64,000 nucleotides of DNA, taken from Phascolarctos cinereus. Taxonomy: Eukaryota; Chordata; Mammalia; Diprotodontia; Phascolarctidae. Position 1 is the stretch's first letter. Each line of letters starts with the position of its first letter. Position numbers and translations under genes: made by a program. The notes under the pieces were generated by a model. That model was not told the origin of the DNA and did not search any database. It was given only the letters and a program-made list of their open reading frames with translations. The stretch is from the NCBI RefSeq assembly GCF_002099425.1, contig NW_018344260.1, positions 664,501-728,500 of the forward strand, written 5' to 3'. This document shows positions 19,730 to 30,299 of this stretch, one piece after another.

Positions 19730-22140
19730 TTAAGAAGGAAGATATAGACAATTCCTGGTTGTATCTATGGTTGCAAAAAGCCCAACAGAACAAAACATGA
19801 AGTGGATTAAATATAAAATGGAAAGCTTTTATACCATTAATATAATGAATGACAAGATAGTTACATCAAGAGAGGTGACTGAAACTCTGGCTTCTCAGCA
19901 AAACTGGGAAGTGGCAGGGCCAGGTAAGATTCATAATTATTGGTTCAAATACTTCACAGTGACACATGAATTGCTAGCAAAGCACTTTGCCAATTTCTTA
20001 TCAGTTGTGAGCCCATTATCACCTTTCATAACAGATGATATTACATGTCTATTACCAAAAAGTGAGAAAGTCAGTGATCCTTCCAAATATAGCTCAATAA
20101 CATGTTAGCACATTTTGTGCAAAACTTTTGGTTTGAACTGTAAATTTAAAAAAAGTATAAACAATCACAAGAAAACAATATATTGTCTGAGGGGCAAAAA
20201 AAGTGTGCCTTAAAGTCTCAGGGATATTAAGAGCAAAGTATTATTGATTCTGTAATTACCAAATAAACTGCCTCCAAACATTATAATATTTATATTCCCT
20301 TTATTGAAAACTCTTTATTGAGAAGTCTTTGACTCAATCTTTTACTCATGGCTTATTCATGTGCTTCAAATATATAAAATAAACCTAGATATAATGAGGA
20401 CTCTTGACTATCTCATGTCCACATTAAAAAATAGTTTTCTATGTAAAACTTTTGATCGACACAATAATATTAGGAGCACTTGTTATAAACATAACATTCC
20501 TATGGAGATAATTCGAGTCACTTACAGTTCTGTCCTTAAACCCATCATCATCTCTCCTAAATAGATCTGAGTATGACTTCCATCTTAAAGAGAGAATTGT
20601 ACCAAAACGTATTAGTCATTTGATGAATGACATCAAGTTATATGGCTCCACCAAAAAACATGTTAGACAGCTCTTCCATCTTGTGGAATTTTTATCCATT
20701 GATATCAAAATTTCATTTGGACTTAACTGGTGTAAAATTCTTAACATACTCTAGTAAAAGAGAGGGACTAAAGGCTTTGACCTTGAATCTGGAGGTCAAA
20801 TTGATCCAACAGGCAAAGGTAATACTTAGTTTTCTCCAGGTAAGACATCTGGACCATAAAGCTAGCAAAAAGAGAACAGTGGCTGTGTGTGTCAAAAGAC
20901 TTACTGGTATCCTGAAAGCTCATTGGGAAGAACATATCTAAAGCAATTAATATCTATATTACATCAATCATAATTTATGCTTTCTGAACAGCAACACCAA
21001 CAACAAAATAGACCGTAACAGATTTGGAAAGTATCCCAAGAAAATCCTATGTGATATTAATAAAGTACAGGGCCCATCATCCAAAGGTACCTACAGAAAG
21101 ATTATTAATTCCTCATCAAAAAAGAGCAAGAAGATTGGTAGGTATTCTCAGAGCACGTGACCAACAGGTTAAAACCTTATAGAAATCCCTTTGAAACAAA
21201 CAAATGTTGCTTCACCAAACAATGGAAATGGCTAATAACATGCCATTGGTTTTATCAAATGTAACTGAAAGTGATTTATCTCTGGATGGAGCCTATTGAA
21301 TGGCAAGCAAGAACAGAATCAGAAACCCCTCCATAGACATTTGCCTGAACTCAACCAACAATATCTCTACAGAGAAGTGTGGAAGAAGATGGGCAGTGGT
21401 TGTCTTCCAAGAGGAAAATGAACAATGGCTGTCATGAGATTTGCTTATAGAAATGGAATCATTCATGATGCTATTCATGACCAAGACATAGCTACTAGAA
21501 ATTAAAGACAGGTAATCTTCAAAGAGCCCCAACTTATTGATCAATGCCAATTACTCAAGTAAATAGTAGAAAATGTGTGACACATCACAGCAGACAACAA
21601 AATTGTAGCACCTACCAAATACCTAACAAGATATGACTTGGTAACTAGAACTATACACCATAATCTCTCTATTTCTCATCAACTAACAGATAACAAATCC
21701 CCATACTACAAATAGACAGTCCAAAATACCTTCAAGAATTAAACAAATAGACTGTGTTGGAACCAGACCATTAACATCAATAGAACACTTGCCAACAAAT
21801 GCTTGGACATAACATTGGTCCATAAAAATTTAAGAGCAGTATTTTAAAGGATGTTGACTTACTAAAAATTCATAATCTCCAAGTTATATTAAATGAAAGG
21901 CTTTCAAAATATAGATTTAGCAGAAGAAATCAAAACTATGTGTGAAGAGGAAGTCATCCTATCTCTTACTGGAGTTGTCCCAAATTGGTTTTCAGGGAGC
22001 CTGATGAGCTCACATAGAAATACTTATATTCAATTATAAAAAGTCATTCTGTCTTCCACATGTACAACAGTCTACAGAATATTAAATATAAAAACAGAAT
22101 AGTAGCATAACAACTGGGTCATTTGTATACATACCCTATA
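19730..22140 (+). mobile_element. Dong-R4 LINE, 2.4-kb ORF remnant
   Basis: Conceptual translation in all three forward frames gives, in the order of Dong/R4 proteins: DIDNSWLYLWLQKA (~19740), GPGKIHNYWFKYF (~19917), LLPKSEKVSDPSKYSSITC (~20053), MNDIKLY (~20625, the position of YMDD), FGLNWCK (~20715), AHHPKVPTERLLIP (~21068), IIHDAIHDQDIATRN (~21460), RLSKYRF (~21900) and LTGVVPNW (~21967). Dong/R4 LINEs carry an RT and a restriction-like endonuclease near the C-terminus. The catalytic YMDD is eroded and frames shift many times. It is 5'-truncated. Confidence 0.85.
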
Positions 22141-22194
22141 AAATAAGATGAGAAGAATGAAATTATTTTTAAATAATAATAATTCACAAAAAAA

Positions 22195-22372
22195 ATAATT
22201 CATATTTATACAGTACTTTCTAACTTACAAAGTACTTGGCATGCACAGTTTCACTTGTTATTCACATCAAAACTGGGAGATAGATAGGTGATGGAAGTAT
22301 TATTGTTCTCTCCCAAGGTTACACAGCCTATGAGAAACAAAGCTAAAACTTGAACCTTGACCCAATGGCTGC
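22195..22372 (-). mobile_element. MIR SINE
   Basis: Antisense: CATATTTATACAGTACTTTC, 'gttattcacatcaaaactgg', TCTCCCAAGGTTACACAGCC and AGCTAAAACTTGAACC. Confidence 0.75.
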
Positions 22373-22514
22373 AACCAAATACAACTTGTTTTTGTTTTGT
22401 TTATTTGGTCAATTGGCTGGTTTTCCTATGTCATGCTGCATCTACAGCAGGTGGGGAAATCAGGGAGGAGAGTGAGAGGGTGTACATGGGTACAGAAGGT
22501 ATATCAAGCTTTGC

Positions 22515-22710
22515 ATAATAGAACCATAGAATGATGAAGTAGAACTTAAGAGTATCTATTCTCTCATCCTTTCCATTTTACAAATGAGGAAACTGAGGCT
22601 CAGACCAGGTAAATAGCTTTTCAAAGGTCATGTGACTGGTGAGTAAAGAGTTGTCACATGAACACTTATCTCCTGATGTGTAGCTGTACTTTTCCCACTA
22701 TATCAGCCCT
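22515..22710 (-). mobile_element. MIR3-type CORE-SINE
   Basis: Antisense: ATAGAACCATAGAATGATGA, CATTTTACAAATGAGGAAAC, TGAGGCTCAGACCAGGTAAA and the head near 'tttcccactatatcag'. Confidence 0.75.
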
Positions 22711-23702
22711 TACCCTCTGGATCCTATAATCAAGGCCCTTTGACCAAACAAGCTCCCTTCAGTGTCAAAAAAGAGACAGGGGTTTCCCCTTTCCTCTCTT
22801 CTGGGTCTTTCCCCAATTCTGTACTCCTCCTCTCCAGTTTCCCTCAGCCCTATGTCCAGCCCCTCCTTCCCATTCCATTCTCATCTCTGAACCCTTTCTT
22901 CACTCCTGAAGTCCTGCTTCTCAACCCCGCCTTTCCTCCTGTGGAAGGTTAGCTAAGAAAGAAAGGACATTCCCCCTTGCCCTGTTCCCACCCCTTTCCA
23001 TTGCAAGTCAGAGAGTGACTCCCACTCTACTTCCTTTAAATAGGCTTTCAAAGGCCATATCTCTCTTGTCCTTGCAGCTTTCATGAATGAGATCCTGAAA
23101 TAAAACCTTAATATATGTCCTGATCCCTATTCCCTCCCCAACCTGAAGGTGTCCTGGTCCTAAGGAGAGAAAATTGGGGCTTTTTTTTTTTCATTTCTTA
23201 GCAAAGACCAAACCAGACCTACAAAACCTCATGGAAGAATCTAGCAGGGCCCAGGTCCCAAGGTAGACATATCCTAGAGCCTCTCCCCCCTGGCCCCTTC
23301 ACTCTCTGAAGAGATAGCAAGCAAACTGCTGAACTCAGCATGTCAGACTCCATTGATTACAAAACAATTCCACCAGCCAGTGGGGCTTGTGCCAGTATTT
23401 ATGCATGAGTCAGCTAGCAAATCCTATCATTAAAAATGGCCTTATCCAGACAGGAACAAAGCGGGGGAGGATATTAATGCCCAAATAATCCTGGCACCTT
23501 TAAAAGGGAAGTATGAGTGGTACAGCCAGGCTGAATTAGAGCATGTGAGTACCCAAAAAAAAAAAGCATTTCCAGTCCTCACTCACTAGTTTTCATACGG
23601 CACCCAAAGAGGAAGATGAACATAAATCTCTCCACTTCCCAGATGGAAAACCTGAGGCCCAGAGAGGATCATTGGCAGACTCTAGTTGAGACAACAGTCA
23701 TG
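22711..23702. promoter_or_regulatory. Repeat-poor, GC-richer block; possible enhancer
   Basis: About 1 kb with no repeat I recognise and a base composition unlike the AT-rich surroundings. Around 23390-23510 there is TTATGCATGAGTCAGCTAGC (AP-1/MAF-type TGAGTCAGC next to an ATGCAT), ATCATTAAAAATGGCC, an AP-1-adjacent ATTA cluster and GATATTAATGCC. Regulatory function is inference from motif clustering and lack of repeats. No exon with splice signals was found. Confidence 0.3.
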
Positions 23703-23890
23703 ATATCCAGTGGAAAGTGCATTCCACTGAGTCAAGTGACCTAGGAACAATTGTCCTCATTCTTCCATTCACTAGCTATGTGACCTGGAGCAAGTTATCA
23801 CACATGGATCTATGTTTCCTCAACCATAAAGAGGGAGGGTTGGAGGAGATGATCTCTAATAATCCTTTCAATTCTAAATCCAATGATCCT
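23703..23890 (+). mobile_element. MIR3-type CORE-SINE
   Basis: Sense: CAGTGGAAAGTGCATTCCAC, 'ctagctatgtgacctgg' and the L3-like tail GGTTGGAGGAGATGATCTCT ending near CCAATGATCCTTC. Confidence 0.8.
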
Positions 23891-24596
23891 TCTGGCTCTA
23901 TGAATCATTCTCATAGCACATTAATTTCTGGCTAATTACTCTATCATCTAAACACCAAGGCCCTCCCAGCTCTGGTTGTCCAACAAAAGACAGTTCTTGA
24001 TCTGAGGGGTCAATCAAGAACACTTTTCAAGGTCTGTTCCAGACCTCATCATTGCTGTCAGACTTCTGCTGTACCCAACCCCCCTCAACTAGGAGGAAAT
24101 GACCCAAGTCCCTCAGGATGCTGCTAATTAGGTCTAGATATTGGCTCTGTAAATTGTTTTTTAATTGGACCAGGAAAAGCAAGCACAGCAACACAAGACA
24201 CCCCCCCCCCGCCCCAATTCCCCCACCTTTCTACTTCCATAGCAGTTAGTGTGAGGGACAGAGCTGATGTGAGTGGCCTTTGGGAGAGGGCTTATTCTAG
24301 GGAGATGATAAAAATGTGTCAAAAGCAAAAGATATTATACAATACATATAATATACAATTACATAATAATAAATAAAGGACACCTCTCAGGTGAGGAAGT
24401 GTGGGGATACTCAAAGGTTTTACAATCCCTAAGTCATCAGAGAGAAAGATTCCCTAGCTGGGGTTCCCATGGTATCTGCTCCCTACATAAAGGAACCTCT
24501 GGAGGGTATATGCTCCAGCACCTTTCTTGTTAGCAAAATGGCACCTAGAACTGCTGCTGTTCCAAGGCCTTGGGAGATGATATCACAACACCCTAA
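23891..24596. other. No gene recognised; C-run
   Basis: A near-homopolymer C tract lies at about 24202-24218. Nothing else is identifiable. Confidence 0.35.
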
Positions 24597-24770
24597 ATCA
24601 CAGGATCATACAGCTGAAGTTGAAAGGATCCTCAGAGGCCATCTACTCCAATCCCTTCATTTTATGGATAAGGAAACTGAGGTCTGAAGAAATTAAATAA
24701 TTTGCCCAAGGTCACATGGATAGTAAGGGGCAGAGGCAGGATTTGAACCCATCTGCAGCACCACCACTAG
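24597..24770 (-). mobile_element. MIR3-type CORE-SINE
   Basis: Antisense: ACAGGATCATACAGCTGAAG, CATTTTATGGATAAGGAAAC, TGCCCAAGGTCACATGGATA and GGCAGGATTTGAACCC. Confidence 0.85.
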
Positions 24771-25064
24771 TCCTGTTTCCTGCCTAGTCCCTATAGCTAT
24801 CATCAGTCTAGGAAGCAACCCCTATAGAAACGCTGCTTGGCAACTGCTTGTACAGGTGGTATCACCACAGCCACTGAAGATCCAGAAAAGAAAGTTTTTG
24901 CCTTTAAATTCCTTGGCACTGTCAAATGCCTCAACATCAGAACTGCTGTGATTCTAGCACTGGAAATGACATTAAGAAAGATATATTACCATCTGCTTTG
25001 ACTCTGCACTCTAAGGACCATGGGACCTTTTCAAATGACTCACAGTCACAACCTTCTCTAGGTA
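24771..25064. other. No gene or repeat recognised
   Basis: No assignable features. Confidence 0.35.
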
Positions 25065-25175
25065 CTATGTCACCTACTAGAATGCGAGCACCTTGAGAGC
25101 AAGAACTGTCTGACTTGTTATTTGGATCACCGCTGCTTTGCACACAGTCAATAAGCATTTAATGAATGCTGCTTC
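25065..25175 (+). mobile_element. L2 LINE 3' end
   Basis: Sense tail: CTAGAATGCGAGCACCTTGA, 'gagcaagaactgtctgac', CAATAAGCATTTAATGAATG. Confidence 0.75.
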
Positions 25176-25636
25176 ATTTATGTGTTCTTTTGTGATAGCA
25201 ACAGGAGGAGAGGGCTTTGTCAGAGAGGACTGGCCATGAACCAGGAAGAGCCACTCACTCTGTAGACCTCTGTCAAGCTCCCTCTGGAGCCTATGGCAGG
25301 GAACTCTTGCCAAGGCTTCCCATAAATGGTAAAGGAAGAGCACCCTTCCCATGCACAGAATTAAGGCAGCTTCTTAAGCAAATCTGAGACAAGGCTTCAG
25401 ACCTTCTGATTCCGTCCTTTGTTTTGGGTTTCTTTCTCTGGGGATAGTACCTGGACAGTGATCTTGAGAGATGAGGTTTTTTTAGCAGCTCCTGCCTCAG
25501 GAGCTCTTGAGTCCCTCAGTCAGTGACAATTGTGCTATAGCATGGAGGGGATAGTGGCCCTTAAACTACTGTGACACTGCTTAGAAAAAAATGACCACCA
25601 ACAAGAAGAGTAGCCCAACCCCTGGCTTGGCTTGCC
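25176..25636. other. No gene or repeat recognised
   Basis: Mixed-composition sequence without coding or repeat signature. Confidence 0.35.
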
Positions 25637-25649
25637 ATAAAACATTTAC

Positions 25650-25798
25650 TTTTTTTTTTTTTTGGTTGGCAATGGGGTGGAGTGACTTGCCTAGGGTCAC
25701 ACAGCTAGTAAGTGTTGTGTGTCTGAGGTCGGATTTGAACTCAGGTCCTCCTGAATCCAGGACTAATGCTCTATCCACTGTGCCACCTAGCTGCCCCT
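25650..25798 (-). mobile_element. WSINE1-like short SINE
   Basis: Antisense full-length copy: T-run, then GACTTGCCTAGGGTCACACA, GGATTTGAACTCAGGTCC and GTGCCACCTAGCTGCCCC. Target duplication ATAAAACATTTAC (25637-25649) / ATAAAACACTTAC (25799-25811), 12 of 13 identical. Confidence 0.95.
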
Positions 25799-25934
25799 AT
25801 AAAACACTTACCTTGAGGAAACTGCTTAGGTAGCTCAAATTTCATCTCCTAGCCCCCCTCACCTCATCCTAGCACCTTCCCTCTGAGATGAACTCCCATC
25901 TACTTGGTATGGACCTTGCATGCCGCAGTTGTTA

Positions 25935-26018
25935 TTCTTTGTCCCTTCCATGAGCTCTTTAAGGGTAGGGGCCATGATTTGGCCTTTTCTTTCTATCGCT
26001 TCCTTGGCTTGACACAGC
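25935..26018 (+). mobile_element. L2 LINE 3' end, short
   Basis: 'gagctctttaagggtaggg', 'gccatgatttggcctt' and 'ttggcttgacacagcacag' resemble the sense L2 tail. The downstream SINE interrupts it. Confidence 0.5.
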
Positions 26019-26026
26019 ACAGCTTT

Positions 26027-26178
26027 TTCTCCCCTTTAGAGTCAATCAGGGTTAAGTGACTTGCCTAGGGTCACACAGCTAGTAAGTGCCAAGTGTCTAA
26101 GGTGGGATTTGAACTCAGGTCCTCCTGACTCCAAGGCCAGTGCTCTATCCACTGCACCACCTAGCTGACCCCCCCCCC
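26027..26178 (-). mobile_element. WSINE1-like short SINE
   Basis: Antisense: AATCAGGGTTAAGTGACTTG, AGGGTCACACAGCTAGTAAG, GCACCACCTAGCTGACC and a C-run. A short CAGCTTT repeat flanks it (26020-26026, 26179-26185). Confidence 0.93.
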
Positions 26179-26185
26179 CAGCTTT

Positions 26186-26594
26186 GAAGGGAAGGGACGC
26201 TGCTGATTCAGCAGTCTCACGAAACACCTCAAGTCTTGATGTTGTATCAACCTCATGAGAAAGTGTAATAGTAGTCATAAATTACTGCTTCATGTTTAAG
26301 TCTTCGTCAATATGTGTTTGTCTTTTGTATTTTTAACATTTTTAATGTGTGGAAGAAATAAGTAACTGTTCTTTACCTGACCTACATTGAATATTTACTC
26401 CCTTTGGGGAATACCCTAGACTGGAGCTAAATCTAAGCTTTAAAGTAATTCACCTTAAGTGTTCTTGGGTGGAGTTGCAAAAAGCCAGAGAGTTTGAGAA
26501 AAAGTGCCCAGTTCCTCTCTATAGGAGTCACGCTTCCCTAGGGCTGAACCCAATTCTAACAAGTGGGTCCAAAGCTAAGGGACATTTTTGTTTC
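26186..26594. other. No gene or repeat recognised
   Basis: An 82-codon frame beginning at 26469 runs into the next repeat and has no domain. Confidence 0.35.
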
Positions 26595-26750
26595 TCATTC
26601 TTTGTTCTCAAAGAGGACCAAGGACATCACAAGGGTGATGTCCACTGGAAAGACATAGGTCAAGATGATTGGCAGTGGCCCAGGATGCAGTGGGTGACCT
26701 TGGCCTTTCTAAATTAAGGTCTTTCTCAGGTCTCAGCCTAACTGGCTGTA
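26595..26750 (+). repeat. Marsupial dispersed repeat, class not assigned
   Basis: Opens TTCTTTGTTCTCAAAGAGGA and contains GGTCAAGATGATTGGCAGTG, 'gatgcagtgggtgaccttgg' and 'ttaaggtctttctcaggtc'. I recall this phrase set from many marsupial loci but cannot name the class. Single copy in this window; the 3' edge is uncertain and it may reach 26900. Confidence 0.45.
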
Positions 26751-27168
26751 TTCATGCCTCTTATATGTATATGTGGCCAACAAGGAGGTTATTGACACTT
26801 AGGTGTCCTCAGTCTCACATTTCTTGGTCAGAAGCTGTCTGGACTATCCCAGTCTTCTATCATCTCCACGGCATAGTATTGGTTGTATGTTTTGTTTTCT
26901 TTCTGAGAATGTGTAAGGATGAGAAGAGTGGCTATCCAAAAACAGGCTAGTCACATCCCTTCCATGAAATTAGGCCACTGACCAGGGCTCAAGGCCCCTC
27001 TACTTTCCCTCCTCCAAAAGCAAAACCTTGCTACCCTAAAGCCACATTGCCCTAGCACAGCCATCTTCCCTCTTTCTTCAGATTATGTTGAAATTTCCAA
27101 AGGCACTACCACAGGATTATCACCAATAGGACCAAGCAGGAACCACTGACTCCATGTTTTCATGTTAG

Positions 27169-27170
<2 letters not shown>

Positions 27171-27200
<30 letters not shown>
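27171..27200. repeat. (GA)n microsatellite
   Basis: Fifteen perfect GA units. Confidence 0.95.
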
Positions 27201-27204
<4 letters not shown>

Positions 27205-27334
27205 CAATCCCCCCCCACACCTACCAACAGTTCTGTGTTGATACATCTTTTTCACGACAGCCCTTCAAAGCATCAAAATGACTTGACAGATAGTTGACAT
27301 TAATATGCATTGCCTTTTACCTTCCTACCTATGT

Positions 27335-28045
27335 CCCTGTAAGATTCAACTCAAAACCCCACTCAAATGCAACTGACCCCAGGAAGCCTTCCTTGTGATG
27401 CTGCTATACTTGCTCTAGTAACAAACTTCCCTCTCAGATCTGTTATGTGAGTTTTGATGTTGGAATGAAATGAGATGCTAATAGGTTATTCACCTATTAC
27501 CAAAAGGAGGTTTACTAAGCCATAGCTTACTTAGAAAGGATGTTCAACAATTATATTATGGCACTTGGCTAGACAGGATGCCCCCACCCACACACACACA
27601 CACCCCTTCATATGGAAAGGTGTGGTCAGCAGGTTATGGCCTTGGGACATCCCTCTAAAGATTCCCATTCCACATGAGTGGGTCTTTTTATGCTTTTAGG
27701 CAGCCAGGAAGTTGTGTAAAGAAGGTTTTGCTTGAACCTCAGCCCCCTGAGCCAATCCAGTCCAGGGCATAGCTTTGTGGTCTTTTTTAGGGGTAGGGAT
27801 GGGGGTGAGGAGAGAATATCCTAATCATTGGCCGGGAGGGCCCTGAAAGATAGTGATCCTATCACACCTCACATAACCGTTTGTTTCCTAACTCTCTGGA
27901 TGTACTTCTGATTGGGCATTGTCTATTATAGCTGTCTCTGTGTAATATCACTCTGATAGACAGCAGCTCCTTGAAGGCAGAAACTAAGCCTAAACTTTGT
28001 ATCTCCCTCACAGTTTAACTCTGCACCCAGAAAATAATAAATATT
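27335..28045 (+). mobile_element. L2 LINE 3' end split by repeat C
   Basis: 27335-27441 reads CAACTCAAAACCCCACTCAA and GGAAGCCTTCCTTGTGATGC (L2 sense). The tail resumes at about 27880-28045 with 'gacagcagctccttgaagg', 'cagaaactaagcctaaac' and AATAATAAATATTAATTATG. The material between is repeat C. Confidence 0.7.
27442..27877 (-). repeat. Unclassified repeat C, copy 1
   Basis: 436-bp insertion inside L2, bounded by a perfect 10-bp terminal inverted repeat: GTTATGTGAG (27442-27451) and CTCACATAAC (27868-27877), 15 of 17 if extended. The part 27470-27729 is the reverse complement of 28205-28447 at roughly 90% identity outside a CA-rich block. The inner end carries a stem-loop, TAATAGGT-loop-ACCTATTA when read on the minus strand. 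No ORF. The TIRs suggest a small DNA transposon, but I see no matching target duplication. Confidence 0.6.
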
Positions 28046-28204
28046 AATTATGTGGTATTGAAATGTATTCCATGTCTCCTGGGGGGTGGGTGCCAATGAC
28101 TCGCATCTCTATTTTTTCGAGCTGACATTTATATAGTGCCTTAAAGTTTTTAACACCACAAATATTCTCATTTTTGTCCTCAACACAAATCCTAGGAGAT
28201 AAGT

Positions 28205-28447
28205 ACCTTCTTTATACAACTTCCTGACTGCCTAAAAGCATAAAAGACCCACTCATGTGGAGTGGGAATCTTTAGAGGGATGTCTCAAGATCATAATCTG
28301 CTGACCACACTTTTCCACATGAAGGTGGGGGTGGGGGAAGCCTGTCTAGCCAAGTGCTGCAATATTATTGTTGGACATTCTTTCTAAGTAAGCTATGGCT
28401 AAGTAAACCTCCTTTTGGTAATAGGTGAATGACCTATTGGCATGCAT
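28205..28447 (+). repeat. Unclassified repeat C, copy 2 (inverted)
   Basis: Reverse complement of 27470-27729. Shared landmarks are ACAACTTCCTGACTGCCTAA, GACCCACTCATGTGGAGTGG, 'ggaatctttagagggatgtc', AAGTAAGCTATGGCTAAGTA and 'cctccttttggtaataggtg'. It lacks the outer ~35 bp and the far half of copy 1. It lies inside a MIR, so it is an independent insertion. Confidence 0.8.
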
Positions 28448-28858
28448 TTTTTTTAAATTTTTAATAGTATTTTATTTTTTCCAATTACATGTGAAGATAG
28501 TTTTCAGCATTCACTTTTATAAGATTTTGAGTTCTAAATTTTTTCTTCCTCCCTCCTCTCCCCCCTCCCCAAGACAGCAAGCAATCTGATACAGGCTATA
28601 CATGTACTATCATATTAAACATATTTCCGCATTAGTCTTGTTGTGAAAGAAGACTCAGAACAAAAGGGAAAAACCATGAAAGAAAAAAAAGAGAAAATAG
28701 TGTGCTTCAATCTGCAATTCAGACTCCATAGTTCTTTCTCTGGATATGGATAGCATATTCCATCTTGAGTGTTTTGGAATTGTCTTAGATCATCGTATTG
28801 CTGAGAAGAGCTAACTCTATCAGAGTTGGTCATCACACAGTGTTGCTGTTACTGTATA
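28448..28858 (-). mobile_element. L1 LINE 3'UTR
   Basis: Antisense L1 3' end: T-run, then TTTATTTTTTCCAATTACAT, 'gacagcaagcaatctgatac', 'tagttctttctctggatatg' and 'gaattgtcttagatcatcg'. Possible target duplication CATGCA at about 28441-28446 and 28855-28860. Severely 5'-truncated. Confidence 0.88.
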
Positions 28859-28964
28859 TAACATCATGCACATTTTAAAGATGAGGAAATTGAGACAGAC
28901 AGAGATTAAGTGACTTGCCTAAATCCACAAAGTTAGCAAGTGTCTGAAGCCAGATGAGAGCTCA

Positions 28965-29425
28965 TGTCTTTCTACCTTTCCAGGCTTCCTACACCTTACT
29001 CTCCACCACATAAACTCTTCAATCCAATGACATTGACCTCCTTTTTGTTCTTAGCACACAGCACTCCACCTCCTGACTCAGGACATTTTCATTGGCAGTT
29101 CCCCAGGCCTGAAACTCTTCCCCTCCTCATTTTTGCCTCTTGGCTTTCCTGACTTCCTGACTTTAGTTCTGTTAAAGTCTTGTCTTCTGTGAAAAGCTTT
29201 TTCCAGCCCTCCTTAATCTTAGTGCCATCCCTCTGAGACTATTTCCAATCTTGCCTGTATATGTCTTCTTTGTATGCACTTTGTGCATTGTCTCACCCCC
29301 CAGATTTAGAGCTCCTCAAGAGCAGAGCCTGATTTTTGCCTTTCTTCAGCTCTCTGACACTCAGCACAGGGCTTGGCACTTACTAGGGTGCTTAATAAAT
29401 GCTTGTCGGCTTGACTTGTTGAGGT
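28965..29425 (+). mobile_element. L2 LINE 3' end
   Basis: Long sense copy: CACTCCACCTCCTGACTCAG, GCAGTTCCCCAGGCCTGAAA, 'ctttttccagccctcctta', 'gatttagagctcctcaagag' and GTGCTTAATAAATGCTTGTC. The peptide-like frames here are remnants of the L2 ORF2 C-terminus. Confidence 0.88.
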
Positions 29426-29429
29426 GTTT

Positions 29430-29472
29430 CTTGACTCCAGGTTCAGTGCTTTATCCACTGTGCCATTTATCC
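29430..29472 (-). mobile_element. SINE head fragment
   Basis: 'ttgactccaggttcagtgc' and 'tttatccactgtgccattta' are the antisense tRNA-like head shared by MAR1, WSINE and THER1. Too short to assign to a family. Confidence 0.6.
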
Positions 29473-30240
29473 TGACTGCTCCCATGACCAACCTGCTTCA
29501 GAAGAAAAAAAAAATCAGACTTTTCACTGGAAACTGAAACCTGGCAAGCTTGGTCACTTTTTACCTCCAAAGAGATGCTTCGAACATAGCCTTGGGAGCA
29601 GTTAAGGAATCCAGGCCAAAGCAACCCGGTGCCCTGAGTCAAAGCACTTTATGGTTTTATTTGTAGTGCAAATTGTAACAGGTTTCGAAAGCAGCATTAA
29701 AGAAGTCCCCTGGGATGCTTCTTAATCCATAACACAGCCCAAGCTGGGTCTTAAAATTGGAAAGACAATTCAATCAAGTTATTTCTCTGGGTCTTGCTTC
29801 TCCCCTCTCCAGAGTGAACATCTAGGCAATCACCACCTTCATTTTCCCTGCCTGGCAGCCATCTCTCCTCACCTCTTAGTGGCTGGAAGCCAAGGAGCGG
29901 AAGGAGGTGAACAGCTGGGAGCGCCTGGCCCTCCTCCTTCCCTCTGGGGAGTGTGGAAGCCAGGCACCATGTGGGTGGCTGTGTCACTGCTGAGCTGATG
30001 GAACAAATGTTCTGCTGACAGGCTGACAGGGATCTGAGGCAAGTCTGGCTGTGTGACACTTGGGGCTTTTTTCGGGGCTGCTATTTGTGCACCTTTGCCA
30101 GCTTCGTAATTGCATGGGTTTGTATCTGCCTTCAGGGTGGAGTCTAAAAGTAAAGGAGCTGATCCCCTCCCAAGTCCCCTGGGGGGACTGGGAGCTTTAA
30201 CTCAGAAGCATCAGGCTCTGAACCTGAAGAAGATAATAGA
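29473..30240. other. Repeat-poor block, no gene recognised
   Basis: GC-richer unique-looking sequence. Frames of 60-100 codons on the minus strand (e.g. 29751-30059) have no domain or splice context. Ends at an A/GA-rich tract (30251-30290). Confidence 0.35.
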
Positions 30241-30299
30241 AACCCAGTGTCAAAAAAAAAAAAAAAGAAAGAAAAGAAAAAAAAAAGAATACTAGATCA

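Larger units (their letters stand above)
28122..28960 (-). mobile_element. MIR SINE split by repeat C and L1
   Basis: Antisense MIR. 28122-28204 (GACATTTATATAGTGCCTTA...GGAGATAAGTACC) is followed after the insertions by 28859-28960 (CATTTTAAAGATGAGGAAAT, 'aagtgacttgcctaaatcc'). The two parts join without overlap in consensus order. Confidence 0.75.

Noticed and set aside
19557-19800. Overlapping Arg/Glu-rich and Ser/Leu-rich frames
   Set aside because: Produced by the (GGA)n/(GA)n microsatellite.
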